Below are positions 9,692 to 28,030 of a DNA stretch of 61,844 nucleotides, piece by piece; position 1 is the first letter of the stretch; each line of letters opens with the position of its first letter. The notes beneath the pieces are model-generated. The model saw nothing but the letters and a program-made list of their open reading frames with translations, was not told the DNA's origin and ran no database searches. The position numbers were made by a program, and so were the translations under genes. The DNA is taken from NCBI RefSeq assembly GCF_900100195.1, contig NZ_FNES01000019.1, forward strand, positions 1-61,844, written 5' to 3'. The DNA is from Billgrantia gudaonensis. Its GTDB lineage: Bacteria; Pseudomonadota; Gammaproteobacteria; Pseudomonadales; Halomonadaceae.

Positions 9692-10591
9692 ATGGACAAC
9701 GTCGCGGACCGGCCGTTGGCCGGCATCGTGCTTCGGCTGCTGTCGGGCATTCTTTTCTCAGGGATGATGGTGTGCGTCAAGGCGGTGAGCGCGGAGGTGC
9801 CCCTGGGCCAGGCCGTCTTCTTCCGTTCGGCCTTCGCACTGTTGCCTATCGTGGCCTTCATGGCCTGGCGTCGGGAGTTTCCCGCAGCCTTGGCTACTCG
9901 GCGGCCTGCCGGACACCTGATGCGGTCGGGGCTGGGCGCGGCGGCGATGTTCGCCTCCTTCGCCGCGGTGGCCCGGTTGCCGGTGGCCGAGGCGACGCTG
10001 CTGGCGCAGCTGGCACCCGTGGTGATGGCAGTGGGCGGCGTGGTGCTGCTGGGCGAGCGTTTTTCCCGGCATCGAGCGGCGGCGCTGGCCCTGGTGCTGG
10101 CGGGCGTGGCCGTGCTGGTCGTGCCCGAGCTGGGCGATGGGCAGGAGCGGGGGCGAATCCTGGGCTATGCACTGGGGGTCCTCGCCGCCGTGCTGACGGC
10201 GGGCGCGCTGGTGACGGTGCGACGCATTTCGCGCACCGAGACCCCGGCCTCCATCGCCTTCTACTTCGTGCTGGCCACGACCCTGGCGGGCCTGGCAACC
10301 CTGCCGCTGGGCTGGACGGCCGTGTCGGGATCGACGCTGGTGCTGCTGGTGCTGGCCGGGCTGTTCGGCGGTGCCGCCCATATCTGCATGACCCTGGCGC
10401 TGCGTTACGCCGAGGTCTCTCGGCTGGCGCCCTTCGAGTACGTGGCGTTGATCTGGCCGGTGTTGGCTGACCTGTTGATCTTCGGGTTGCCGTTGTCCAG
10501 TGGGTTCCTGCTGGCCTTGCCCCTCGTCCTGGGCGGGGCGGGTCTGGCGGCGCTGGAGGGGCGCCGGGTCAGACGGCCTCTTCGACAATGA
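9692..10591 (+). CDS. DMT superfamily (EamA) exporter
   Basis: A 299-residue inner-membrane protein with about ten hydrophobic helices in two EamA repeats, as in drug/metabolite exporters. The first repeat opens with IVLRLLSGILFSGMMVCVKAVS and the second after the QERGRILGYALG turn. The substrate cannot be predicted. An AAGGA site precedes the ATG at 9692. Its last 23 bases overlap the end of the convergent ABC ATPase gene. A second EamA gene lies at 14146, and both are in the block that interrupts the conserved dnaJ-dapB order. Confidence 0.9.
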   Translation: MDNVADRPLAGIVLRLLSGILFSGMMVCVKAVSAEVPLGQAVFFRSAFALLPIVAFMAWRREFPAALATRRPAGHLMRSGLGAAAMFASFAAVARLPVAEATLLAQLAPVVMAVGGVVLLGERFSRHRAAALALVLAGVAVLVVPELGDGQERGRILGYALGVLAAVLTAGALVTVRRISRTETPASIAFYFVLATTLAGLATLPLGWTAVSGSTLVLLVLAGLFGGAAHICMTLALRYAEVSRLAPFEYVALIWPVLADLLIFGLPLSSGFLLALPLVLGGAGLAALEGRRVRRPLRQ

Positions 10592-11318
10592 GTTGCGGCC
10601 GCCCTTTCGAGCAGGGCTCGATCCGGGCGGTCACCTGGTAGACGCGGTGCAGTAGCTCGGGGGTGACTACCTCCACGGTCGGTCCGCAGGCGACCAGCCG
10701 GCCTTTCTGGAGCACCATTGCCTGGTCGGTGAAGCGCAATGCATGGCCGAGGTCATGCAGCGCTGCGATCACCAGCATCTGCCGCTCCCGGGCCAGCCGG
10801 CGCAGGATCGACAGCAGCTGAATCTGGCGGTGCAGATCCAGCGCCGAGGTCGGCTCGTCGAGAAGCAGAATCTCGGGGTTCTGCACCAGGGCCTGCGCCG
10901 CGCCCACCAGCTGGCGCTGGCCTCCGCTGAGATCGCCGATGTCGCGCTCGCCGAGCGAGGCGATTCCCAGCTCGGCCAAGGCACGGTCGACCTCGCAGAG
11001 GTCGTCGTCCTGGACCTTCAGGGCCCGCCCCTGCATCCGTGCCAGCAGCACCGACTCGTAGACCGTCAGCACCGCGTTGGCGCCGGTGTCCTGGGGCATG
11101 TAGGCCATGGGGCGATCGGTGACAGCACCGCTGATGCGTACCTCGCCGCCGCCCTTGAGCAGCCCGAGGATGCGCCGAAAGAGGGTCGACTTGCCCGCGG
11201 CGTTGGGACCGAGCAGCGCCACGATCTGTCCGCCCTCGAAACCGGGCGTGGTGACTTCGGAGAGGATCGGCTGCCGGCCATAGTGAGCCGACAGCCTGTC
11301 GAGCGTGAGCGTTACCAT
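10569..11318 (-). CDS. Iron(III)-siderophore-type ABC transporter ATPase
   Basis: A 249-residue ATPase of the FecE/FhuC type. Walker A (GPNAAGKST), Q-loop (YMPQDTGAN), signature (LSGGQRQLVGAAQAL), Walker B (ILLLDEPTSALD) and H-loop (VIAALHDLGHALRF) are present. It would power import of a ferric complex or cobamide through the permease encoded upstream, with which it overlaps by 7 bases. The ATG at 11318 fits the family start MVTLTLDRLSAHYG. The exact substrate is unknown. Confidence 0.93.
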   Translation of the reverse strand: MVTLTLDRLSAHYGRQPILSEVTTPGFEGGQIVALLGPNAAGKSTLFRRILGLLKGGGEVRISGAVTDRPMAYMPQDTGANAVLTVYESVLLARMQGRALKVQDDDLCEVDRALAELGIASLGERDIGDLSGGQRQLVGAAQALVQNPEILLLDEPTSALDLHRQIQLLSILRRLARERQMLVIAALHDLGHALRFTDQAMVLQKGRLVACGPTVEVVTPELLHRVYQVTARIEPCSKGRPQLIVEEAV

Positions 11319-12406
11319 GAGGCCTTCTTGTGATTGAGTACGAGGAATAGGAAGAAGGGAATGCCCACCAATGAGGTGATGATCCCGATAGGGATGATGG
11401 TTCCCGGGATCAGGATTTTCGACAGCACCGAACCGATGGAGAGGATCAGTGCACCGCACAAAGCCGAGCCCGGCAGGAAGAAGCGCTGATCCTCGCCCAG
11501 TAGCAGGCGAGCGATATGCGGACCGACCAGACCGATGAAGCCGATGGTGCCGACGAAGGCCACGGCGATGGCGGCGAGCAGCGAAACCAGCACCAGCACT
11601 TCCAGACGCAGGGCGCGAGGCTTCACCCCCAGGCTCTCGGCCTTGGCATCGCCCAGGCGCATGGCGGTCAGCGCCCAGCCGTGGCGGGCCAGCAGCGGCA
11701 GAGCCGCGGCCAGTACGCCCAGGGCGATCCACAGTTTGGGCCAGGTTGCCTTGGTCAGGCTGCCCATGGTCCAGAACACCACCGCGGACACGGCCTGCTG
11801 GCTGGCGAAGAACTGAATCAGCGCCATCAACGCGTTGAAGATGAACACCATGGCGATGCCCAGCAGCACGATGGTCTCGATGGTCACCCCGCGCTTGAGG
11901 CTCAGCGCGTGGATCGCGAAGGCGGTCAGCATGGCCATGATGAAGGCGTTGATCGGAATCACGTAGTCGATTGCCGCCGGCACGATCACCACGCCGAAGG
12001 CCAGTGCCAGGGCGGCACCGAAGCTCGCCCCGGCGGAGATGCCCAGTGTGAAGGGGCTGGCCAGCGGGTTGCTGAGGATGGTCTGCATCTGGGCCCCGGC
12101 CACCGATAGGCTGGCGCCCACCACCAGGGCCATCAGCGCCACCGGCATGCGGATTTCCCAGAGGATGACGCGAACCTGCTGGCTCACCGCCTCGGGGGCG
12201 AGCAGGGCGGCGATGACCTCGCCTAGGCCGAATCGGGCCGGCCCCAGGGCGAGGTCGGCACACAGGCTCAGGAACAGCGTCAGCGTCAGGGCGGCGAGGA
12301 TCAGCTGACGGCGGACGACCAGAGCGCGGTAGAAGCCGCGCCCCGCTGGGCTATCGTCGGCCGTGGCGAGCCGCTCGGGATTCGGTGCGCTCGTGCCAGT
12401 GGACAT
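11312..12406 (-). CDS. FecCD-type ABC transporter permease
   Basis: A 364-residue permease with about ten membrane helices and FecCD-family motifs: RMPVALMALVVGASLSVAGAQ, NPLASPFTLGISAGASFGAA and FVGTIGFIGLVGPHIARLLLG. Only one permease gene is present, so it probably forms a homodimer. It begins two bases after the stop of the binding-protein gene, with an AAGGAG site inside that gene's end, so the three genes form one operon (binding protein, permease, ATPase). Confidence 0.93.
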   Translation of the reverse strand: MSTGTSAPNPERLATADDSPAGRGFYRALVVRRQLILAALTLTLFLSLCADLALGPARFGLGEVIAALLAPEAVSQQVRVILWEIRMPVALMALVVGASLSVAGAQMQTILSNPLASPFTLGISAGASFGAALALAFGVVIVPAAIDYVIPINAFIMAMLTAFAIHALSLKRGVTIETIVLLGIAMVFIFNALMALIQFFASQQAVSAVVFWTMGSLTKATWPKLWIALGVLAAALPLLARHGWALTAMRLGDAKAESLGVKPRALRLEVLVLVSLLAAIAVAFVGTIGFIGLVGPHIARLLLGEDQRFFLPGSALCGALILSIGSVLSKILIPGTIIPIGIITSLVGIPFFLFLVLNHKKASW

Positions 12407-12407
12407 C

Positions 12408-13535
12408 TCAGTGCTCCTTCAGCGACAGCCAGTAGCCCGGCTCGTAGTCCACCGGCAGGAAGCGCTCGTGCAGCTCCCGCAGCGTGGTTTCTGGGTCGAG
12501 GTCGGCGAACAGCTCCGGGTGGAACCACTTGGCCAGCCGCTGTACGGCGACGAAGTAGTAGGGACTGTTGTAGAACTGGTGCCAGATGGCATGGAAGTTG
12601 TCGGTGTCGACGGCCTCGATGCCGGTCATGGCGGTGCGCTCGGTCAGCGCATCGAGCTTGGCACGGGCGGCGTCCATGTCGGCGCCGGGACCCACGCCGA
12701 CCCAGGCTCCGCCGGGTACGTAGGCGTCCCAGTTGCCGCCGGTGACAACGACGTGGGCCGGGTCGGCAGCAATGATCTGCTCGGGGTTCAGAGAGCCGAA
12801 GGTGTTCGGAATGATGCCGTCGGCGATGTTGGTGCCCCCGGCGATCTCGACGTATTCGCCGAAGTTGCCGGGGCCGAAGCTCATGCAGCAATCCTCGGAA
12901 TAGCCGCCGGCTCGGTCGACGAAGACGCGCGGGCGCTCGGGGTCGGCGCTCTCGATGGTTTCGGTGACGCGTGCCATCTGCGCCTCGGCGAAGTCGATGA
13001 AGGCCTCGGCGGCCGCTTCTTCACCCAGCAGTTTGCCCATCAGTCGCATGGAGGGGATGGTGTGCTCGAGCGGTGCCTCGCGGAAGTCGACGTAAAGGAT
13101 GGGAATGCCCAGCTCGGCGAGCTTGTCGTCATAGGCGGCGTCCTCGGTAGCGGCCTTGGCCTCCAGGTTCATCAGCACGACGTCCGGCTCGAGTGCGGCG
13201 GCCTGCTCGACATCGAAGGTGCCGTCCTTGAAACCACCGAAGGTCGGAATGTCTTTCAGTTCGGGGAACTTGGCGGCGTAGGCGGCGTAGTTGTCCGGGT
13301 CGGCCTGGGGAAAGTCCTCACGCCAGCCCACCACATGCTCGAAAGGGTCTCTCGGCTGAAGTGCGGCCAGTAAGTAGATCTGGCGCCCCTCGCCGAGAAT
13401 TACGCGATCCACGGGGGCATCGACGGTGAGCTCGCGGCCGGCAACGTCGGTGACGGTGATCGCCCCGGCCTGGGCGACCGTGCCGCCGAGGGCGAGTGCC
13501 ATACCGCAGGCTGCTTTGAGCAGTTGGGGTATCAT
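12408..13535 (-). CDS. Iron-complex ABC transporter periplasmic binding protein
   Basis: A 375-residue protein of the FecB/TroA-like binding family. An N-terminal signal peptide (about 24 residues, ending AQAGA, no lipobox) points to the periplasm. ITVTDVAGRELTVDAPVDRVILG is the typical start of siderophore-binding proteins, and two lobes follow. A CC pair (SEDCCMSFGPG) near the middle is notable. It is the first gene of the transporter operon; a Fur-like box 137 bases upstream suggests iron repression. The ligand (siderophore, heme or another chelate) is not known. Confidence 0.92.
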   Translation of the reverse strand: MIPQLLKAACGMALALGGTVAQAGAITVTDVAGRELTVDAPVDRVILGEGRQIYLLAALQPRDPFEHVVGWREDFPQADPDNYAAYAAKFPELKDIPTFGGFKDGTFDVEQAAALEPDVVLMNLEAKAATEDAAYDDKLAELGIPILYVDFREAPLEHTIPSMRLMGKLLGEEAAAEAFIDFAEAQMARVTETIESADPERPRVFVDRAGGYSEDCCMSFGPGNFGEYVEIAGGTNIADGIIPNTFGSLNPEQIIAADPAHVVVTGGNWDAYVPGGAWVGVGPGADMDAARAKLDALTERTAMTGIEAVDTDNFHAIWHQFYNSPYYFVAVQRLAKWFHPELFADLDPETTLRELHERFLPVDYEPGYWLSLKEH

Positions 13536-13870
13536 GTGCGGGTCCTTATCGCGTGTTGAGGGTCATCGCTGAAATCGGGCAAAGACATCGTGTCGGGTGA
13601 AGCGGCGCCACAGGCAGCAACTGAGACGAAGCAACGCAACACAGCGCCCCGGCCTCGTCGGCGCTTAAGGGTGACATTGAGGATCATTGCGATTCGTAAG
13701 ACGGAAGTATGGCGAAATCTCGTCTCACCGTCGAGGTGACGCCACGGGAACGGGCTTGCCAAGGGGCGACGCTCATCGTCTTGCGGGCTGCTTGATCGAG
13801 ACGAGGGCTGGCGCCGAGGGCTTTTCTGGCCTTAGGCTGAGCAGGTAAATCCACACGAGCGGAGGCAGCG
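13536..13870. promoter_or_regulatory. Divergent intergenic region of the iron operon
   Basis: 335 bases without a credible gene separate the binding-protein gene (minus) from the DUF2218-like gene (plus). A frame at 13532-13762 on the minus strand has no family character. The region holds the Fur-like box at 13673-13691; other promoter elements were not recognised with certainty. Confidence 0.5.
13673..13691 (-). promoter_or_regulatory. Candidate Fur box
   Basis: On the minus strand the 19 bases read CGCAATGATCCTCAATGTC, matching about 12 of 19 positions of GATAATGATAATCATTATC, including AATGAT and TCA cores. It sits upstream of the iron-complex transporter operon, where Fur control is expected. 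Confidence 0.55.
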
Positions 13871-14145
13871 ATGCCGATTTCACGAGCCGAGATTCCCGTC
13901 GACGATGCGCCGAGCCTGATCGAGCGCCTGTGCGAGGAGTGGTCCGAGTCGCAACAGGTGCGCCGCGAGAGCGAACGGGTGTGCGTGGTGTTCTCCGAAG
14001 GCACCTGCGTTCTCTACCCCGAGGCGGAAAAGCTCATCGTGGCGCTGGAGACGCTGGACGACGAGTCGCTCGACCAGCTCGAGGCCAAGGTCGATGCCGC
14101 CCTCGAAGCGCTGGACGGTGAGAACCTGGATATCGTCTGGGAGAC

Positions 14146-14149
<4 letters not shown>
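13871..14149 (+). CDS. DUF2218-like small protein
   Basis: A 92-residue acidic cytoplasmic protein starting MPISRAEIPVDDAPSLIERLCEEWSES. The opening (S-R-A-E-I-P with a following Leu-Cys-Trp helix), the central LxxxAExLxxxLETLDDESLDQLEAKV and the final Trp resemble DUF2218, a family often found with siderophore-utilisation genes. The assignment is from memory of the pattern and is tentative. It diverges from the iron transporter operon across a region with a Fur-like box, so an iron-related role is a fair guess. A GGAGG ribosome site lies before the ATG. Its stop overlaps the next gene's GTG. Confidence 0.65.
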
Positions 14150-15928
<1,779 letters not shown>

Positions 15929-16012
15929 GCTGACGGGGGTAGGCGTCGAACGCCATATCCTGTAACATCCCTAAAATTTTGGCCGGGCGCTGGGTCGAAA
16001 GCCCCTTCAAAG

Positions 16013-16100
16013 CGCTTGTTGCTTCGGCCCAGGCATTCCGAGCGAATGACAACAAGCGGGATGAAACCGGTCTGCATCGGGTTTCGTCCCGCTTTTTTGC
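16013..16100 (+). promoter_or_regulatory. carA leader with attenuator-like terminator
   Basis: GCGGGATGAAACC (16056-16068) and GGTTTCGTCCCGC (16080-16092) form a 13-pair hairpin (one G-U pair) followed by six T. Upstream, CGCTTGTTG (16013-16021) is perfectly complementary to CAACAAGCG (16050-16058), which includes the first bases of the terminator stem, so the two structures exclude each other in part. A short frame, ATG 16046 to TAG 16150 (34 codons), runs through the hairpin. The set-up resembles transcription attenuation of carA described in pseudomonads, but it may simply be the dapB terminator. Confidence 0.6.
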
Positions 16101-16181
16101 GACTGCTCGACGGTCGAGCCCGGTCGTCGGCAGATGCGCGAGCCGACTAGAATTCCTTGACGAGCATGGGAGGACGTTGCG

Positions 16182-17327
<1,146 letters not shown>

Positions 17328-17377
17328 CGACCGGGAGCCGCCCCTCGTCCGTCATCCTTTATTCTGCGGGAAGCACC

Positions 17378-20604
<3,227 letters not shown>

Positions 20605-20608
<4 letters not shown>

Positions 20609-21081
20609 ACAAGGTCCCGATGACCGTTGCTGGGGAGGCGCGCCTGCGCAAGGAGCTCGAGGAACTCAAGAGCGAGGCGCGCCCCAGGGTGATCGCCGCC
20701 ATCGCCGAAGCCCGTGAGCACGGTGATCTCAAGGAGAATGCCGAGTACCACGCCGCCCGAGAGCAGCAGGGCTTCATCGAAGGGCGCATTCAGGAGATCG
20801 AGAGCAAGCTCTCCAGCGCCCAGGTGATCGACGTCACCAAGCTGCCCAAGACCGGCAAGGTGATCTTTGGCGTTACGGTGGAGCTGATCAACCTCGATAC
20901 CGACGAGGAGGTGCGCTACCGCATCGTCGGCGAGGATGAGGCGAACATCAAAGAGGGACGTATTTCGGTCACCTCGCCCATCGCTCGGGCCTTGATCGGC
21001 AAAGAGGAGGGCGACGTGGTGGTGGTCAAGACACCTGGCGGCGAAGTCGAGTACGAGATCGCCGGGGTCGAGCATCTCTGA
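20605..21081 (+). CDS. greA: Transcription elongation factor GreA
   Basis: GreA stimulates RNA cleavage by backtracked RNA polymerase. The 158-residue protein has the N-terminal coiled coil with the acidic tip ([20 protein letters not shown]) and the C-terminal FKBP-like domain ending [14 protein letters not shown]. The ATG at 20605 overlaps the carB stop by four bases. Greater length upstream is open but belongs to another frame of carB. The carA-carB-greA grouping is also known from Pseudomonas. Confidence 0.97.
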
Positions 21082-21100
21082 GCTACGAGCTACGAGCTAC
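21080..21100. repeat. Three GAGCTAC heptamers
   Basis: Three perfect tandem copies of GAGCTAC overlap the greA stop codon. The unit differs at one base from the GAGCTTC heptamer repeated 14 times after pnp. Confidence 0.8.
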
Positions 21101-21110
21101 GATCCAGCGA

Positions 21111-21140
21111 AAGCCCGCGACAATCGATCGCGGGCTTTTT
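21111..21140 (+). terminator. Terminator after greA
   Basis: AAGCCCGCGA (21111-21120), loop CAATCGA, then TCGCGGGCTT and a T-run. A textbook rho-independent terminator that ends the carAB-greA transcript; yhbY converges on it. Confidence 0.9.
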
Positions 21141-21185
21141 GTGAAGTTGCTCGCCGCCCGGAGCCCGAAGCTCACCGCTGGCGCG

Positions 21186-21512
21186 TCAGCGCCGCCCGTG
21201 ATGGTTCTCGAAGCGTTTGACGTTGGAGAGTTTGGGGTTGCCTTGGGGGCTCGCCCGGTAGAGCAGGGCCACCTTGCCGATGGTTTGCACCGCTTCGGCG
21301 TTGCTGGCTTTCAGCAACTCGTCGAGCATGGTGGCGCGGTCGTCGCGCTCGGCCAGGGCGAGCTTGACCTTGATCAGCTCATGGTCGGTCAGCGCCCGGT
21401 CGAGTTCGTCCAGCACGCCCTCGGAGAGGCCGTTCTCGGAGACCGTGACCACCGGGTTCAAGTAATGCCCGATGCTGCGAAATGCTTTCTTTTGTGCCTG
21501 TGACAAGCTCAT
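21186..21512 (-). CDS. yhbY: YhbY/CRM-domain RNA-binding protein
   Basis: A 108-residue CRS1-YhbY (CRM) domain protein that associates with pre-50S ribosomal particles in E. coli. The core motifs [40 protein letters not shown] and the GKVALLYR end are present. The ATG at 21512 (MSLSQAQKK) is the family start; an in-frame ATG 23 codons upstream is not supported. It diverges from rlmE with a 156-base gap, an order shared with E. coli and Pseudomonas. Confidence 0.95.
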   Translation of the reverse strand: MSLSQAQKKAFRSIGHYLNPVVTVSENGLSEGVLDELDRALTDHELIKVKLALAERDDRATMLDELLKASNAEAVQTIGKVALLYRASPQGNPKLSNVKRFENHHGRR

Positions 21513-21668
21513 GGTATCTTGCGTCTTCCCGGTTGCGCGCAGCCCGCTATGGTACGGGGAAACGCCAGTTGGCGAAAGCATGGCGGAGCCCCGCCAATTC
21601 GCATCCTACGCCGCCCGTGGGCCCCTGGCCCTCTTCACGCTTACCCGTTTCGTTGTCAAGGTGATGTC

Positions 21669-22316
21669 GTGGCTCGTTCCACTCCTTCCTCGCGCGATGG
21701 CGCCTCGCGTCGTCGATCCGGCTGGCTCAAGGAGCATTTCGACGATCGCTTCGTGCAGCAAAGCTGGCAGGACGGCTATCGCAGCCGCGCCAGTTACAAG
21801 TTGTTGGCGCTCGATGAAAAGGACCGCCTGCTGCGGCCCGGCATGACGGTGATCGACCTGGGGGCCGCGCCCGGCGGCTGGAGCCAGGTGGCGGCGGAAA
21901 AGGTGGGGCCCGAGGGGCTGGTGATCGCTTCCGACATTCTCGAGATGGATGCCCTGGCCGGCGTCGAGTTCATTCAGGGCGATTTCACCGAAGAGGCGGT
22001 GCTCGAGTCGATTCTCGCTGCGCTGGGCGATCGCGAGGTGGACCTTGTGATGTCGGACATGGCCCCCAACATGAGTGGCATGGCCGCCATCGACCAACCC
22101 CAGGCGATGTACCTGGTGGAGCTGGCCATGGACCTGGCCCAGCAGACGCTCAGGCCGGAGGGGCGTTTCCTCGCCAAGGTGTTCCAGGGTGAGGGTTTCG
22201 ACGCCTATCTCAAGGCGCTGCGCGAACGCTTTCGACGGGTCGTCACGCGCAAGCCGGAGGCGTCACGTTCGCGTTCTCGTGAGGTCTACCTGCTGGCAGA
22301 CGGATTTCGTGGCTGA
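21669..22316 (+). CDS. rlmE: 23S rRNA 2'-O-methyltransferase RlmE (FtsJ)
   Basis: RlmE methylates the 2'-hydroxyl of U2552 in 23S rRNA, late in 50S assembly. The 215-residue protein has [15 protein letters not shown], the SAM motif [15 protein letters not shown], and the K-D-K-E catalytic set seen in [24 protein letters not shown] and REVYLL. The start is GTG at 21669 with AAGGTGAT just upstream, giving a normal length. It lies before ftsH as in most relatives. Confidence 0.96.
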   Translation: MARSTPSSRDGASRRRSGWLKEHFDDRFVQQSWQDGYRSRASYKLLALDEKDRLLRPGMTVIDLGAAPGGWSQVAAEKVGPEGLVIASDILEMDALAGVEFIQGDFTEEAVLESILAALGDREVDLVMSDMAPNMSGMAAIDQPQAMYLVELAMDLAQQTLRPEGRFLAKVFQGEGFDAYLKALRERFRRVVTRKPEASRSRSREVYLLADGFRG

Positions 22317-22340
22317 GCGAAGCTCGGCCGCTCGATGTCC

Positions 22341-22362
22341 GGCAGCCGAGGGCTCGGCTGCC
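22341..22362. other. Strong hairpin between rlmE and ftsH
   Basis: GGCAGCCGAG and CTCGGCTGCC are perfectly complementary around a 2-base gap (22351-22352). No T-run follows, so it is not a classical terminator. A second short hairpin (TGGCGT, GGGA, ACGCCA) lies near 22443-22458. Confidence 0.6.
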
Positions 22363-22525
22363 GATAGAAACAGACTAATGGCGTAATGGCCGGACAAGGC
22401 GGCTCATCTGTGTCACAGTGAGTCTAGACGGCCAAACGGCCATGGCGTGGGAACGCCAGTGTCGTACGCGTGGTCCCAGACCTAGGCGTCATTGGCCGAC
22501 AGTTGCTTGTAGTGAGGGTACTCCC

Positions 22526-24514
<1,989 letters not shown>

Positions 24515-24535
24515 GGCCGCGAGCTCGCAGCAGCA

Positions 24536-24556
24536 GGCGCCCTGCGGGGCGCCTTT
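24536..24556 (+). terminator. Terminator candidate after ftsH
   Basis: GGCGCCC, loop TGCG, GGGCGCC then TTTG: a short perfect hairpin with a weak T-run, 21 bases past ftsH. It may only partly separate ftsH from folP. Confidence 0.55.
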
Positions 24557-24614
24557 GCCGTTTGTGGTACCCTTGGCGGATTCTTCGTGATCCTTTTCGC
24601 CACAGGAACGAGAC

Positions 24615-25472
24615 ATGATGGATAGCGCGTCGCCCACCTGGCTGCCGTGTGGCCGCCACCGGCTCGACATCTCCTTTCCCCGCGTGATGGGGGTGCTCAA
24701 CGTCACTCCCGACTCCTTCTCGGATGGCGGTCGTCACAATGCTCGTGACGAAGCGCTGCGCCATGCCGAGCGACTGCTGGCCGAGGGGGCGGCGATCGTC
24801 GACGTGGGCGGTGAGTCGACTCGCCCCGGGGCGGTACCGATTCCGGTGCAGCAGGAGCTGGACCGCGTGCTTCCGGTGGTCGAAGCGCTCGTCAGCGAGC
24901 TCGATGCCTTGGTGTCGGTGGATACCAGCAGCCCGGAGGTGATGCAGGCGGCGGCTCAGGCCGGTGCCGGCATGCTCAATGACGTGCGGAGCTTGCAGCG
25001 GGAAGGGGCCATGAAGGCGGCGGCCACCAGCGGCCTGCCGGTGTGCCTGATGCACATGCAGGGCGAGCCCGGCGACATGCAGAATGCCCCGTATTACGAC
25101 CGGCCCGTAGAGGAGGTCGTGTTCGACTTCCTGGCCGCCCGGGTGGCTGCCTGCGAGGCGGCGGGCCTGCGTCGCGAGCGGCTGCTGCTCGATCCCGGGT
25201 TCGGCTTTGCCAAGACCGTGGAGCACAATCTGCGCCTGCTCAACCGGCTCGACCGCCTGGAGCGGCTCGGCCTGCCGTTGCTCGTGGGCATGTCGCGCAA
25301 GAGCATGATCGGCAAGGTTCTTGCCCGGCCGGTGGAGGAGCGTCTATCGGGGGGGCTGGCGCTGGCGGCGCTGGCCGTCGAGCGCGGGGCGAGGATCGTG
25401 CGCGTCCACGATGTCGGGCCTGCACTCGACGCCATCAACATGACCTGGGCCGTACTCAAGGAAGGTTGCTAA
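24615..25472 (+). CDS. folP: Dihydropteroate synthase
   Basis: FolP joins p-aminobenzoate to hydroxymethyl-dihydropterin diphosphate in folate synthesis and is the sulfonamide target. The 285-residue TIM-barrel enzyme has [51 protein letters not shown] and [11 protein letters not shown]. Two ATG codons are adjacent (24615, 24618). The stop overlaps the glmM start by one base, as in many gammaproteobacteria. Confidence 0.97.
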   Translation: MMDSASPTWLPCGRHRLDISFPRVMGVLNVTPDSFSDGGRHNARDEALRHAERLLAEGAAIVDVGGESTRPGAVPIPVQQELDRVLPVVEALVSELDALVSVDTSSPEVMQAAAQAGAGMLNDVRSLQREGAMKAAATSGLPVCLMHMQGEPGDMQNAPYYDRPVEEVVFDFLAARVAACEAAGLRRERLLLDPGFGFAKTVEHNLRLLNRLDRLERLGLPLLVGMSRKSMIGKVLARPVEERLSGGLALAALAVERGARIVRVHDVGPALDAINMTWAVLKEGC

Positions 25473-26821
25473 TGACACGACGCTATTTCGGCACCGACGG
25501 CATCCGCGGCAGGGTGGGGGATTACCCCATCACCCCGGATTTCATGCTCAAACTGGGCTGGGCCATGGGCCGCGTGCTGGCACGGGAGTCGGGGCGTACG
25601 CGCGTGCTGATCGGCAAGGATACGCGCATCTCCGGTTACATGTTCGAATCGGCGCTGGAGGCCGGCCTCTCGGCCGCCGGCGTGGACGTGGCGCTACTCG
25701 GCCCCATGCCGACGCCGGGTATCGCTTACCTGACTCGCACCTTTCGCGCCGATGCCGGCATCGTCATCTCGGCCTCGCACAACGCCTTCGCCGATAATGG
25801 CATCAAGTTCTTCTCGAGCGCCGGGACCAAGCTCGATGACGGTATCGAAGAACGGATCGAGGCCATGCTCGAAGAGCCGTTGACCACGGTGGCGGCGGAC
25901 CGGCTGGGCAAGGCGATGCGCATCGACGATGCCGCCGGGCGCTATATCGAGTTCTGCAAGTCGACCATTCCCAATCGGGTCAGTCTGCATGGCCTCAAGG
26001 TGGTGCTCGATTGTGCTCATGGCGCCACCTACCACATCGCGCCCAGCGTGTTCCGCGAACTGGGTGCCGAGGTGAGTCTGGTAGGGGCCAACCCAGACGG
26101 CCTCAACATCAATCGACACGTCGGATCGACGTCACCCGCCAGCCTGCGTGCCGCCGTGATCCAGCAAGGCGCCGACCTGGGGGTGGCCTTCGACGGTGAC
26201 GGCGACCGCGTTTTGATGGTGGATGCCGATGGCCGCGAGATCGACGGCGACGACATCCTCTACCTGATTGCCCGTGATCGCCATGAGCGCGGCATGATGT
26301 CGGGCGGCGTGGTGGGTACCCTGATGACCAACTTTGGCCTGGCCATGGCCCTCGAGGCCATGGGAATCCCCTTCGAGCGAGCCAAGGTCGGCGACCGCTA
26401 CGTGGTGGAGCGGATGGCGGCCAACGGGTGGCAGCTCGGTGGCGAGTCTTCCGGCCACATCGTGTGTGCCGATGTCCAGACCACCGGCGATGGCATCGTC
26501 TCGGCACTGCAGGTGCTGGCGATCATGGTCAACGAAGCCAAGCCGTTGGCCGGGCTGCTGGCCGGCCTGGAGAAGGTGCCCCAGGCGTTGGTCAACGTGC
26601 GCCTGACGCCGGGTACCGATGCGGGTGCGCTGATGCGCTGCAAAGCGGTGCAGCGCAGCGTCGCCGCCGTGGAAGAGACGCTCGGTGACGAGGGGCGCGT
26701 GCTGCTGCGTCCCTCCGGCACCGAACCGTTGTTGCGCGTGATGGTCGAGGGGCGCGCCCATTTCGACGTCGATGCCCTGGCGCAGCGCATTGCCGAAGAG
26801 GTGACGAGCGAACTGGCTTGA
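25472..26821 (+). CDS. glmM: Phosphoglucosamine mutase
   Basis: GlmM converts glucosamine-6-phosphate to glucosamine-1-phosphate for cell wall and LPS synthesis. The 449-residue protein starts YFGTDGIRG and has the phosphoserine loop SASHN with Ser102, the metal site DGDGDR, the sugar-binding GESSGH and the phosphate-binding [10 protein letters not shown]. Length is normal. Its ATG at 25472 overlaps the folP stop, and tpiA follows after 72 bases. Confidence 0.98.
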   Translation: MTRRYFGTDGIRGRVGDYPITPDFMLKLGWAMGRVLARESGRTRVLIGKDTRISGYMFESALEAGLSAAGVDVALLGPMPTPGIAYLTRTFRADAGIVISASHNAFADNGIKFFSSAGTKLDDGIEERIEAMLEEPLTTVAADRLGKAMRIDDAAGRYIEFCKSTIPNRVSLHGLKVVLDCAHGATYHIAPSVFRELGAEVSLVGANPDGLNINRHVGSTSPASLRAAVIQQGADLGVAFDGDGDRVLMVDADGREIDGDDILYLIARDRHERGMMSGGVVGTLMTNFGLAMALEAMGIPFERAKVGDRYVVERMAANGWQLGGESSGHIVCADVQTTGDGIVSALQVLAIMVNEAKPLAGLLAGLEKVPQALVNVRLTPGTDAGALMRCKAVQRSVAAVEETLGDEGRVLLRPSGTEPLLRVMVEGRAHFDVDALAQRIAEEVTSELA

Positions 26822-26893
26822 CCGCCTCGTCCATGGTTGTGTTGATACGGGGGCTCCTATACCATTTCGCACCACTTTGAAAGAGGATCGCGC

Positions 26894-27643
<750 letters not shown>

Positions 27644-27647
27644 AACC

Positions 27648-28007
27648 ATGCAAGTTGCCATTCTCATGATCCATGTGGTGATCGCGATCGCCCTGGTTGC
27701 TCTCATCCTGCTTCAGCAGGGTAAGGGGGCCGAAGCCGGCGCCGCCTTCGGTGGCGGTGCCTCGCAGACCGTCTTCGGCTCACGCGGCTCGGGCGGATTT
27801 CTGTCACGGGCCACGGCGGTGCTTGCTGCAGCTTTCTTCGTCACTTCGCTGACGCTCGCCTACTTCGCCTCTCAGGCCGGTGAGGCGCCCGAAGCGGGGA
27901 TCCCCGATGCCGAGCTGATCGACCAGCAGCGCGGCACGCCGAGCCTTGACGACGAGGGCAGTGACGTGGATAATGCTGCGCCAGTGCTGGAGGAAAGCAG
28001 CGACTAG
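27648..28007 (+). CDS. secG: Preprotein translocase subunit SecG
   Basis: SecG assists SecYEG protein export across the inner membrane. The 119-residue protein has two membrane helices (residues about 2-20 and 50-72) separated by the conserved [25 protein letters not shown] loop. The acidic C-terminal tail is longer than in E. coli. It lies between tpiA and tRNA-Leu, the same place as in Pseudomonas. Confidence 0.95.
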   Translation: MQVAILMIHVVIAIALVALILLQQGKGAEAGAAFGGGASQTVFGSRGSGGFLSRATAVLAAAFFVTSLTLAYFASQAGEAPEAGIPDAELIDQQRGTPSLDDEGSDVDNAAPVLEESSD

Positions 28008-28030
28008 ACTGCGCTTCTCCACAGTCATTT

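Noticed and set aside
13532..13762. 76-codon open frame upstream of the iron-binding protein gene
   Set aside because: No ribosome site, no family resemblance, and it covers the Fur-like box.
15970..15990. A/T-rich stretch before carA as a definite promoter
   Set aside because: CTAAAATTTTGG could hold a -10, but no convincing -35 was found, so no promoter is claimed.
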